A program made the translations under genes and the position numbers. DNA of 6,280 bases. Origin: CAZXDS01 sp964639525 (GTDB lineage: Bacteria; Bacteroidota; Ignavibacteria; Ignavibacteriales; Melioribacteraceae). The DNA lies in assembly GCA_964639525.1 (NCBI GenBank), contig CAZXDS010000190.1:1-6280 (forward strand). The letters run 5' to 3'. Shown one piece after another: positions 1 to 6,238 of this stretch; position 1 is the first letter of the stretch, and the number at the start of each line of letters is the position of its first letter. The notes beneath the pieces were generated by a model that was not told the DNA's origin, made no database searches, and worked only from the letters and a program-made list of their open reading frames with translations.

Positions 1-2520
1 TTCCATTCTACCGCCTTTATTAAGCACGTGAACTACTTTTTCCCACCAATTTGTGCCTTTAATGTCGGTAACTGATTTTTGGAAACGTTGCTCTTCTAAA
101 ACAGCTTTCGATAAATGCCGCCGAGCTTTCTTAAATATTTTCATTTCTTTTGATGTAGCATCCGGAACAACATGACCAGGCTTATCACCGGCAGCAATAT
201 TTGCAACCATTTTCAAATAAAAATCTTCTTGCCTTGTAAAATCCATTCCCGGGCCAAAACCGTTTTTACCATAACCAGGTAAATTTAATTTTTCAGCAAC
301 AGCAAGCATAAAAGCTTCCATATTAGTATGAACTTCTTCGCCGAAAATTTTTACTTTTTCAACAAGAGGTTCAACAGTAGGCTGACGGGTTTTACTGTGC
401 TTAATCGGCGAAGCCGGTGTTGTATGCGGTAATCCGTATCTTTCCCAAATCGCTGTATCAGGCAAAATATAATCAGCATACATCGAGGTTTCACCGATAA
501 CAATATCACTTGCGATATACAGAGGAATAACATTCGGGTCTACTAATGCTTCAATCATTTTGTGTCCCGCCGGAGCAGAAAGAACCGGTGTTCCTTTATG
601 TGTCATAAGAGCTTTGATTTTATACGGATAACCGGTTTGAGCCGAGGGAATAATTTCCTGATAAACATTACCTGTGTGAGGAAACCAAGGACGTTTGGCA
701 GGATAACCGTTTTCTTGAAATAAAGTACTGTTTTCGTAATGTTCGCCTTCACGATTTATTTTATGCCCGAATGGTTTCAATTTATTCGGATGTAAACCTT
801 TAGTTAATGGAAACGGCTGCCCGGGTTTACTGCCGTCTTCGTGCCAATGACCGCCGCCGCCGGAAAGTCCGCCTTTCCAATCAGGATTACCTGCAAATAA
901 ATTTAATGTAATAATTGCCTGTGCATTGTAATAACCGTAAGTATGCTGAACAGCACCGCGATAAAGTTCAGTAACTGATTTTTTACCGTGTTTTTTATAC
1001 TCTTTCGCAACTTCGATTATTTCTTTTTTTTCAATACCGCATTCTTTTGCCCATTCCTCTAATGATTTGGAGAACACATAATCCTTCAACACTTGCAAGG
1101 ATGATTTAACCCTAATGTTATTTATTTTACCATCGTAGAATAAATCGGCTTCTACTGTTTTTGAACTGTCATAAGGATCAACAACAACAGGTTTTCCGTT
1201 TCTAATTACAACAAATTTATCTTTACTGCCACGCCCGATATCTGAAGCGCGAAGTAATGCTCCCGGACCATCTTTTTCAATTTTAACCAGCAAACCGGCA
1301 TTTGACCAAGTTGATTCGTTATCTGCAATAGCAGCACCTTTGTTTGCATTCATCAGATATTTTTCATCATATCCTTTATTATTGAATAGCCAATGCATCA
1401 AACCGTAAACTAAAGCAGCATCGCCGCCAGGTTTAACAGGCAGCCATTTCCACGCTTTTGCGGCAGTTTTTGATAGACGCGGATCTACAACAACAATTTT
1501 TAATTGTCCTTTTGAAATAGGAGTAGTAAGTAAATTACTCATTAAAGGAGGTCCGAAATTTGCTTCTACAGGGCTTGTCCCGAAAATTATTACAAACTCC
1601 GAATTAGTAAAATCCGGTTTCATGTGTTCGGCACCATTATGCCATTTTCCTTCGGCATACTGACCGGTAACTTTTTTATAAGCTATGTGGTGAGATTGTT
1701 CACAAATAGTAGTGTGTTCAAACCAGTTATTACTTCCAAAACCGGCTTTCATCCAGCGTTTTGCAAATTCCTTTCTACCGTGCTCAATTCTACCCGCTTG
1801 AAAAACAAATTGATTGTTTTTAGGACCAAAATCAGGGTGATTCGGATCAATTAATAAATCCAAATGTTGTTTATGTTTCTTTTTGAAGGCAGCAACAGTC
1901 ATTTTACCTTTGGCAACATCACCGGCATCAGCCGCCATTGCTTTTGATAAACTTGCATCTTTCATTGCACGCAGTTCTTTCAAACCCGAGACAACTCTAT
2001 TTTCCTCACCGGGCACTTTTGAAAATAATTTTCCGCCTTCTACAATTTCTGTTACAGCTTTATCAAACGTAACAACTTCCCATTTGTTTTCGCCTCGTTT
2101 TCCTGCTCTTTTAAGTACTTTTGTTAATCTATACGGATCATACAAACTCTGCATTCCGGCTTGACCTTTCGGGCAAATGCCGCCGTCAATTTTTGCTGCA
2201 TCTTTTAATTCCGTTTCATATGGAATTGCAGGATTCATTGTTTGAATTGAATATGGATTTCCGTCAATTTTTACAGCAATACCATTATGAATTTTTACTT
2301 TTATGGGACAATCAGTGTGGCACTGCAAGCAAACCGAGTAAATAATGTTATCCACATCGTTTAAGTGGTATTGATCTACAGGTATGCTCGGATCATCAAT
2401 AGTTTTTCCTTGAGCAATTGTGCTCGCCACCAAGCCGGTTCCTCCAAGAAGTGCAGAAGTTTTGAAAAAATCTCTTCTTGATAAACCATTCGTCTCTTCT
2501 CTATTAATACTTTCTTTCAT
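1..2520 (-). CDS. Molybdopterin oxidoreductase catalytic subunit, tetrathionate reductase A-like (partial, C-terminus outside window)
   Basis: The frame is open from the ATG at 2520-2518 to the left edge: 840 codons with no stop. Residues 14-20 (SRRDFFK) followed by a hydrophobic stretch (about 21-38) form a canonical twin-arginine leader, so the enzyme is exported folded. Cys64, Cys67, Cys71 and Cys116 (Cx2Cx3C, then CPKGQ) fit the [4Fe-4S] FS0 site of the DMSO reductase family. Cys273, in TTICEQSHH after a GSNN segment, is the probable Mo ligand. VVDPR at 344-348 and PVKPGGDAAL at 361-370 are typical cofactor-binding segments. Length above 840 residues, GPKNNQ and the region 341-500 resemble the TtrA branch; TtrA is about 1000 residues, so 100-200 are probably missing. 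It follows the membrane subunit by one base, with AGGAG at 2531-2527. The family is secure. Tetrathionate as substrate is inferred from similarity and the B-C-A gene order; arsenate, selenate, polysulfide or thiosulfate remain possible. Confidence 0.9.
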   Translation of the reverse strand, partial: MKESINREETNGLSRRDFFKTSALLGGTGLVASTIAQGKTIDDPSIPVDQYHLNDVDNIIYSVCLQCHTDCPIKVKIHNGIAVKIDGNPYSIQTMNPAIPYETELKDAAKIDGGICPKGQAGMQSLYDPYRLTKVLKRAGKRGENKWEVVTFDKAVTEIVEGGKLFSKVPGEENRVVSGLKELRAMKDASLSKAMAADAGDVAKGKMTVAAFKKKHKQHLDLLIDPNHPDFGPKNNQFVFQAGRIEHGRKEFAKRWMKAGFGSNNWFEHTTICEQSHHIAYKKVTGQYAEGKWHNGAEHMKPDFTNSEFVIIFGTSPVEANFGPPLMSNLLTTPISKGQLKIVVVDPRLSKTAAKAWKWLPVKPGGDAALVYGLMHWLFNNKGYDEKYLMNANKGAAIADNESTWSNAGLLVKIEKDGPGALLRASDIGRGSKDKFVVIRNGKPVVVDPYDSSKTVEADLFYDGKINNIRVKSSLQVLKDYVFSKSLEEWAKECGIEKKEIIEVAKEYKKHGKKSVTELYRGAVQHTYGYYNAQAIITLNLFAGNPDWKGGLSGGGGHWHEDGSKPGQPFPLTKGLHPNKLKPFGHKINREGEHYENSTLFQENGYPAKRPWFPHTGNVYQEIIPSAQTGYPYKIKALMTHKGTPVLSAPAGHKMIEALVDPNVIPLYIASDIVIGETSMYADYILPDTAIWERYGLPHTTPASPIKHSKTRQPTVEPLVEKVKIFGEEVHTNMEAFMLAVAEKLNLPGYGKNGFGPGMDFTRQEDFYLKMVANIAAGDKPGHVVPDATSKEMKIFKKARRHLSKAVLEEQRFQKSVTDIKGTNWWEKVVHVLNKGGRME

Positions 2521-2521
2521 C

Positions 2522-3796
2522 TTACACTCCTATTGCTTGATTTTCTGATTTGGAATCGGATAAATCTTCTTTTGAAAAAAGGGGTAAATATTTTTTACCA
2601 AGCATAAAGACAAGTGCAGCAACTGAAATAGTAAATATCAGTATGCCCCACTCCATTAAACTCGGGAAATACTTAAATGTTAATCCGGGTCCGGTAAATG
2701 CTGTTTTTAATCCTTCCAATTCAGGAACTGCTAATCCGGGAATAACAATATTTAATCGGACTGACATAAATGTTAGCGCTATAAGTCCGCCTGCCCAAGC
2801 TATTGCCGAAGTTGATTTAGATTTAAAAATCAACAAATATGCAGGAACAAGGATTCCCAAACCTAAGTGAACAAACCAAAATACCCACCAGTAATGCCCG
2901 AATAAAATCATTTTAAGGCTTGATGTTTCAGAAGGGACAGAAGCCCAAAGACCGATTGTTATTTCTGCATATTCCAATAAAAAATCGAATGCTAAAAGTG
3001 CAAGGATAATTTTACCCATTGTTATCAATATTGAACTGTGCATTTGGCTTCCTCTGTTGGGTCCCCAAAATTTTACAACAACTGCAAGCAACGCACCACC
3101 GGAAAGAAGTGCCCCAATTAGAAATATAATAGGTGTTAAACCTGAATTCCAATATGGTCTTGCACCAACAGAACCGAAAATAGCACCGACAGAACCGTGG
3201 AAAGCAATAGCAAGCGGAATTCCGATACCGCCGAGAATACGCAAAGTATTTTTATCTTTTTCTACTGAATATTCGCTTCTTTTTTCTGCATTAAATCCAA
3301 CGAGTGATTGCAGCCATTTTGCAGGTAATGTGCCATTATTTTTTGATATCATATCGGCACGCAGTGCATATCTAAATTCGAATAGTAAAAGAACAAAATA
3401 TGAACCGTAAAGCCAAGACATCCAGCCCATTACCGAACTGAAATTTGTATGAACTATCATTCTCCAAACTCTTCCCATGTGTCCGAGATCGAACCAAATG
3501 GCGAGCATAGCACCGATTAATGTAGCCAGTGCTGTAAGCAGTGCCAACTTGCCTATTCTTTCAAACATTTTAATTCTGAATACATAAGCAAGAGCCGACA
3601 TCATAAAAGCCCCGGCAGATAAACCGATTAAATAAATATATCCGGCAACCCACAAACCCCAAGGGACGTAGGAACCGTAATTTGCATCTCTATGACCAAA
3701 AGTAAAGCGATCATAAAATGCTATTAAACCAACTATAAAAGCAATAATGGTTATTGCCCAAAATAGTTTATCAGCTTTTTTATTTTCATTTATCAT
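2522..3796 (-). CDS. nrfD: NrfD/PsrC-family quinone-interacting membrane subunit
   Basis: This 424-residue integral membrane protein should exchange electrons between the quinone pool and the ferredoxin subunit. By eye there are ten hydrophobic segments, near residues 11-28, 43-72, 83-103, 119-141, 187-209, 220-243, 256-285, 296-324, 328-354 and 380-399. Family-like landmarks are the glycine-rich second helix after YVPWGLW (43-49), FDLGHMGRVWRM (102-113) after helix 3, HYWW (301-304) in helix 8 and RLNIVIPG (347-354) at the end of helix 9. No cysteine is present, so it carries no Fe-S cluster or heme c. Ten helices rather than the eight of Thermus PsrC put it closer to the larger HybB/TtrC-type members. 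The start is fixed by AGGGAGAG at 3810-3803, six bases before ATG, and lies 15 bases after the ferredoxin stop. The next gene's ribosome binding site is inside its last codons. Family is certain; which redox partner it serves is inferred from the operon. Confidence 0.93.
   Translation of the reverse strand: MINENKKADKLFWAITIIAFIVGLIAFYDRFTFGHRDANYGSYVPWGLWVAGYIYLIGLSAGAFMMSALAYVFRIKMFERIGKLALLTALATLIGAMLAIWFDLGHMGRVWRMIVHTNFSSVMGWMSWLYGSYFVLLLFEFRYALRADMISKNNGTLPAKWLQSLVGFNAEKRSEYSVEKDKNTLRILGGIGIPLAIAFHGSVGAIFGSVGARPYWNSGLTPIIFLIGALLSGGALLAVVVKFWGPNRGSQMHSSILITMGKIILALLAFDFLLEYAEITIGLWASVPSETSSLKMILFGHYWWVFWFVHLGLGILVPAYLLIFKSKSTSAIAWAGGLIALTFMSVRLNIVIPGLAVPELEGLKTAFTGPGLTFKYFPSLMEWGILIFTISVAALVFMLGKKYLPLFSKEDLSDSKSENQAIGV
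2527..2531 (-). promoter_or_regulatory. Ribosome binding site of the Mo subunit, inside the end of nrfD
   Basis: AGGAG lies in the last codons of nrfD, six bases before the ATG at 2520. The nrfD stop TAA is separated from that ATG by a single base, so ribosomes finishing nrfD end on top of this site, a layout that favours coupled translation of the two subunits. Confidence 0.75.
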
Positions 3797-3811
3797 TATA
3801 TTCTCTCCCTA

Positions 3812-4768
3812 TTAAAGTAAATAATATACTTTTGGATGAGTTCCCATTTCTTCTTTTAACCGCATTACATTAGGGGAACCAATAAGTTCTGCAACCAGAC
3901 TTTCATGATCATTTGCATCGCCGAAATATGTGGCACGACCAATACACGAAACTACACATTCAGGTAATAATCCCTGTTCAAGTCTATGAATACAGAATGT
4001 GCATTTACGGGCGTTACCAATCGGTGATTTGCCTTCTTCTCTGTAACGTGCAATTCCATAACCATAAGTCGGCTCGTCTTCGTATTTTCTAGCATCTTCG
4101 CCAACATAAGCACTGTCGGTTCCAGGTGCCCCTTCTGTATAAAAACGTCCGGTATCAAATGTACGAGCACTATATGGACAAGCAGTAATACAATAACGAC
4201 AGCCAATACATTGGTCATAATCAATTTCCACTATGCCGTCTTCACGTTTCCAAGTTGCATTTACCGGACAAACATCAACACATGGAGGATCTTCGCACTG
4301 CATACAAGGTCTTGGAATATACCGTTCCGTTGTATTGGGATATGTTCCAATCTCTTCTGTTAATACGGGGCGATAAACAACACCTGGAGGAAGTTTATTT
4401 TCTGCAACACAAGAAACAGTACATGAGTGACAGCCAACGCATTTACGCATATCAATTACCATTGACCATTTTCTTTGATCAACAGGTTTTTGCAATGCTC
4501 TTTGAAGGTCTCGCTGCATTGTAATGATTATATCTTCATCATCAGTACGAGCCGGCAAAGTAGGTAATTCTACTTTGTTACTATTATTTGTGATGGATTT
4601 TCCTGCAGCTATTAATTTATTATTCAATACGGCAGGAAGAACCAATCCGGCAAAAACGCCGGTTCCCATTTTTTTAAGGAAACTTGTTCTATCATATTTT
4701 TCCGATAGCTTTTCAGTTAATTTATCCTCATCAACAGGCTGGTTTTTCTTTATTTCTTCATTAGCCAT
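3812..4768 (-). CDS. Four-cluster [4Fe-4S] ferredoxin-type electron-transfer subunit with degenerate Tat signal (TtrB/PsrB-like)
   Basis: This 318-residue subunit should carry electrons between the membrane anchor and the Mo subunit. Its 16 cysteines form exactly four clusters: Cys110/113/116/120, 155/158/163/167, 187/190/193/197 and 256/259/271/275, in the DmsB/PsrB/TtrB arrangement. The C-terminus (GTHPKVYYLL) is also typical. Residues 26-32 (DRTSFLK) followed by a hydrophobic stretch look like a Tat leader in which the second arginine is threonine. Between the third and fourth clusters lie 58 residues, longer than I expect for PsrB/DmsB. The frame can be opened by TTG at 4810, inside the porin gene, but ATG at 4768 with GGAG six bases upstream is preferred. 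It sits 25 bases after the porin stop and 15 bases before nrfD. The family is clear; the TtrB assignment rests on operon order and the Tat leader. Confidence 0.93.
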   Translation of the reverse strand: MANEEIKKNQPVDEDKLTEKLSEKYDRTSFLKKMGTGVFAGLVLPAVLNNKLIAAGKSITNNSNKVELPTLPARTDDEDIIITMQRDLQRALQKPVDQRKWSMVIDMRKCVGCHSCTVSCVAENKLPPGVVYRPVLTEEIGTYPNTTERYIPRPCMQCEDPPCVDVCPVNATWKREDGIVEIDYDQCIGCRYCITACPYSARTFDTGRFYTEGAPGTDSAYVGEDARKYEDEPTYGYGIARYREEGKSPIGNARKCTFCIHRLEQGLLPECVVSCIGRATYFGDANDHESLVAELIGSPNVMRLKEEMGTHPKVYYLL

Positions 4769-4774
4769 TATTTT

Positions 4775-4780
4775 CTCCGG
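4775..4780 (-). promoter_or_regulatory. Ribosome binding site that decides the ferredoxin-subunit start
   Basis: The minus strand reads CCGGAG followed by AAAATA and ATG at 4768. This is a well-spaced Shine-Dalgarno sequence and argues against the TTG at 4810, which would add 14 residues and overlap the porin gene. Confidence 0.75.
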
Positions 4781-4793
4781 ATATGTTTTAAAA

Positions 4794-5759
4794 TTATATC
4801 TTATATTCAAAGTTTAATACGTAACTTGTTACTGTATTTCCGGTTTGTGGAGCCATAATTTTTACGTTCGGTGCAATTGAAAATCCTTTTGTAGGTACAA
4901 AATTTAGCCCGCCGATTATATATGTATTCCCATTATCGCTTACATTTGTGTTTGGATCAAAAATATCAAAACGTCCGAAAACTTCAGCAACCTTTGAAAA
5001 TTTTACATTTGCAAAGAAAGAAAGTATGGTTTCTGTTACATCAATACCGCTTTTATTAAGATAATCATATTCAGCACCGACTCTAATCTTTCCCGTTGAA
5101 TAAGCTGCAAATCCGCCCAATACTGTTGTGGTTTCCGTAGTAATTGCAGTTGTAGTCGTATTATCAAAACCTTCAAAACTTAGTGAAGCACCAATATTGT
5201 AACCGCCTTTTGATAATTTAGCATCACCATAAAATGCTTGGAATGAATATTTTTTGAAATTATTTTTTTCTATGTTTTTATAGCCGCCGCCATTTGTTAC
5301 TAATGCACTTACATTAAATTTTTCGGCAAATTTATTTATATATCCGATACCAAGATCAGCAGAACTTGAAAAATGGTTTCTGTCCATCGGAGCTTTTTCA
5401 ACAAATCTGTAACCCCAATTGTGCTCTTCAACGTTGAACATGTTCATGCCCTGAAGACCAAAAACAAATTTACCGAAATCGGTTTTCCATGATAATGCGG
5501 CAATTTTCAAGTAAACGCTTAATCGTTTGTCCTTTCCTGTATCAAATCTGCCGACATCTGTAGTAAATTTGTAGCCGATAGTTTTTGACAGTTCTTTTGA
5601 ATAAGAGAAATAAACTCTGCGTAGTTCAAACGAATTAGTTGGTGCAGCATCTTCATTATATGAATAATCAAAATATACTTTGCTGCCGATTTTACCCTGT
5701 GCCATCATCATAGTTGCTGATAAAAGTAGAATAGTTGAAATTACAATTAGTTTCTTCAT
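4794..5759 (-). CDS. Outer-membrane beta-barrel porin-like protein
   Basis: This is a 321-residue protein with a Sec signal peptide: KK at 2-3, a hydrophobic core at 4-19 and likely cleavage after Ala20. The mature part has alternating polar/aromatic beta-strand patterns (for example FELRRVYFSYS at 44-54), no cysteine and no long hydrophobic helix. The last strand runs to the very end (YVLNFEYKI), as in outer-membrane barrels. The overall look is that of small porins from Bacteroidota/Ignavibacteriota-type bacteria; I cannot name the exact family. A threonine-rich run at 201-212 (9 of 12 residues) is probably an exposed loop. Its ATG overlaps the tatA stop in an ATGA, with AGAGGAG eight bases upstream inside tatA, and it precedes the electron-transfer subunit by 25 bases. 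The inferred role is passage of the enzyme's substrate or product across the outer membrane. No specificity can be read from the sequence. Confidence 0.8.
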   Translation of the reverse strand: MKKLIVISTILLLSATMMMAQGKIGSKVYFDYSYNEDAAPTNSFELRRVYFSYSKELSKTIGYKFTTDVGRFDTGKDKRLSVYLKIAALSWKTDFGKFVFGLQGMNMFNVEEHNWGYRFVEKAPMDRNHFSSSADLGIGYINKFAEKFNVSALVTNGGGYKNIEKNNFKKYSFQAFYGDAKLSKGGYNIGASLSFEGFDNTTTTAITTETTTVLGGFAAYSTGKIRVGAEYDYLNKSGIDVTETILSFFANVKFSKVAEVFGRFDIFDPNTNVSDNGNTYIIGGLNFVPTKGFSIAPNVKIMAPQTGNTVTSYVLNFEYKI

Positions 5760-5938
5760 TTTTTAATCTCCTCTGAATTGAATTTGTTAATATCTTTTAT
5801 TGAACTGATTTCGTGTTTGAATTCTTTAATGCCTTTACCTAAACCTTTTGCAATTTCAGGTAATTTTTTTGCCCCAAACAAAAGTAACAAAGCCGAAAAA
5901 ATTAAAATTATTTCCGGTGCCCCAATATTTCCTAACAT
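5756..5938 (-). CDS. tatA: Sec-independent translocase subunit TatA/TatE
   Basis: This 60-residue protein is a pore-forming-type component of the twin-arginine translocase in the cytoplasmic membrane, which exports folded cofactor-loaded proteins. It shows the full family signature: a short N-terminus, one membrane helix at about 8-21, the hinge FGAKKLPE (21-28) and an amphipathic helix with KGLGKGIKEFK (31-41), then a short charged tail. A glutamate (Glu9) stands at the start of the helix, as in many TatA/TatB proteins. Length and the FGAKKLP hinge favour TatA/E over TatB, which has a longer tail. The start is supported by AAGGGAG at 5952-5946, seven bases upstream. It is the first gene of the cluster, overlaps the porin by four bases, and its products' likely clients are the Tat-leader-bearing Fe-S and Mo subunits downstream. 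No tatC is in the window, so the TatC partner must be encoded elsewhere. Confidence 0.95.
   Translation of the reverse strand: MLGNIGAPEIILIFSALLLLFGAKKLPEIAKGLGKGIKEFKHEISSIKDINKFNSEEIKK
5768..5774 (-). promoter_or_regulatory. Ribosome binding site of the porin, inside tatA
   Basis: AGAGGAG on the minus strand comprises the Glu-Glu codons near the tatA C-terminus. It stands eight bases before the porin ATG, which itself overlaps the tatA TGA stop. Confidence 0.7.
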
Positions 5939-5991
5939 GCTATTGCTCCCTTATTATTATAAGTTTATCTGTTTTATGCAATCCTTATGCC

Positions 5992-6009
5992 ATAATTTTG
6001 ATAATTTTA
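5992..6009. repeat. Tandem 9-base direct repeat overlapping the candidate -10
   Basis: The plus strand reads ATAATTTTG immediately followed by ATAATTTTA, two copies differing only in the last base. It overlaps the proposed -10 box and start site. It may be chance in AT-rich DNA or a small regulatory duplication. Confidence 0.35.
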
Positions 6010-6032
6010 AAACAAGGGTTCTATCGTGTAAA
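6004..6032 (-). promoter_or_regulatory. Candidate sigma70-type promoter for the tatA-porin-oxidoreductase operon
   Basis: On the minus strand TTTACA (6032-6027) is followed after exactly 17 bases by TAAAAT (6009-6004), each differing from the classical consensus at one base. The start would fall near 5997, giving a leader of about 60 bases before tatA. AT-rich sequence produces chance matches, and the preferred motifs of this host's sigma factor are unknown. No TAnnTTTG-type Bacteroidota -7 element stood out in this leader. Confidence 0.4.
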
Positions 6033-6073
6033 GTGAGTTATAAGTTGTATTTTGGCAATATGACGTGTCTTTT

Positions 6074-6113
6074 AAAAACGATAATTCGCTTTTTTCAACG
6101 AAAAATCGTTTTT
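6074..6113. other. AT-rich hairpin, possible terminator of an off-window minus-strand gene
   Basis: AAAAACGAT (6074-6082) and ATCGTTTTT (6105-6113) form a perfect 9-bp inverted repeat. An inner TTCG/CGAA pair (6085-6088 with 6099-6102) extends it past a 2x2 AA/AA loop, leaving a 10-base apical loop. Each strand ends in a T-run, so it could act as a weak intrinsic terminator in either direction, for instance for a gene beyond the right edge. The stem has few G-C pairs, and an operator or a chance structure is equally possible. Confidence 0.3.
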
Positions 6114-6181
6114 CATTAATGGTTATTTACATTAGTAACTGAAGATAAAAACAATACGTTGAAAAATAGAAAAATTCATTA

Positions 6182-6193
6182 GGGCTAAAGCCC
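6182..6193. repeat. Small palindrome GGGCTAAAGCCC, first half of a REP-like pair
   Basis: GGGCT (6182-6186) pairs with AGCCC (6189-6193) around AA, or equivalently GGGC/GCCC with a TAAA loop. It is a GC-rich island in strongly AT-rich intergenic DNA, 25 bases from a second palindrome. From memory, similar GGGCTAAAGCCC units recur between genes in Bacteroidota/Ignavibacteriota-type genomes; this window has one copy, so repetition cannot be shown here. Confidence 0.5.
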
Positions 6194-6218
6194 CGGTTAA
6201 TTTGTTTAATGCATTACA

Positions 6219-6238
6219 CCGTCAACTGAAGTTAACGG
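6219..6238. repeat. 20-base near-palindrome CCGTCAAC...GTTAACGG, second half of a REP-like pair
   Basis: CCGTCAACT (6219-6227) pairs with AGTTAACGG (6230-6238) across GA, with one C/A mismatch at 6223/6234. On the minus-strand RNA the same positions become a G-U wobble, so the stem is unbroken in that orientation. Its spacing from GGGCTAAAGCCC suggests that the two form a composite dispersed element. Confidence 0.5.

Noticed and set aside
2305..2331. CxxCH heme c motif (CLQCH) in the Mo subunit
   Set aside because: It is part of the Cx2Cx3C...CPKG Fe-S ligand set of the DMSO reductase family; the histidine is coincidental.
1624..2345. Several plus-strand open frames opposite the Mo subunit
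   Set aside because: They lie fully antisense to a continuous, motif-bearing oxidoreductase frame and have no coherent protein features.
3952..4224. Minus-strand 90-codon frame inside the ferredoxin gene
   Set aside because: It is an alternative frame of the gene that encodes the four Fe-S clusters; its hydrophobic look comes from frame-shifted reading of repeated GT-rich codons.
4421..4445. CxxCH motif (CVGCH) in the ferredoxin subunit
   Set aside because: These cysteines belong to the first Cx2Cx2Cx3C [4Fe-4S] cluster, not to a cytochrome c site.
4769..4810. N-terminal extension of the ferredoxin subunit from TTG at 4810
   Set aside because: It starts inside the porin gene with a rare start codon, while ATG at 4768 has a well-spaced GGAG.
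5955..5960. TATAAT on the minus strand just before the tatA ribosome binding site
   Set aside because: A start about seven bases downstream would remove or truncate the Shine-Dalgarno sequence, and no -35 stands at proper spacing.
5778..6119. Plus-strand 113-codon open frame opposite tatA and its upstream region
   Set aside because: Its first half is the reverse of the well-supported tatA, and the protein has no recognisable features; the remainder is AT-rich leader sequence.
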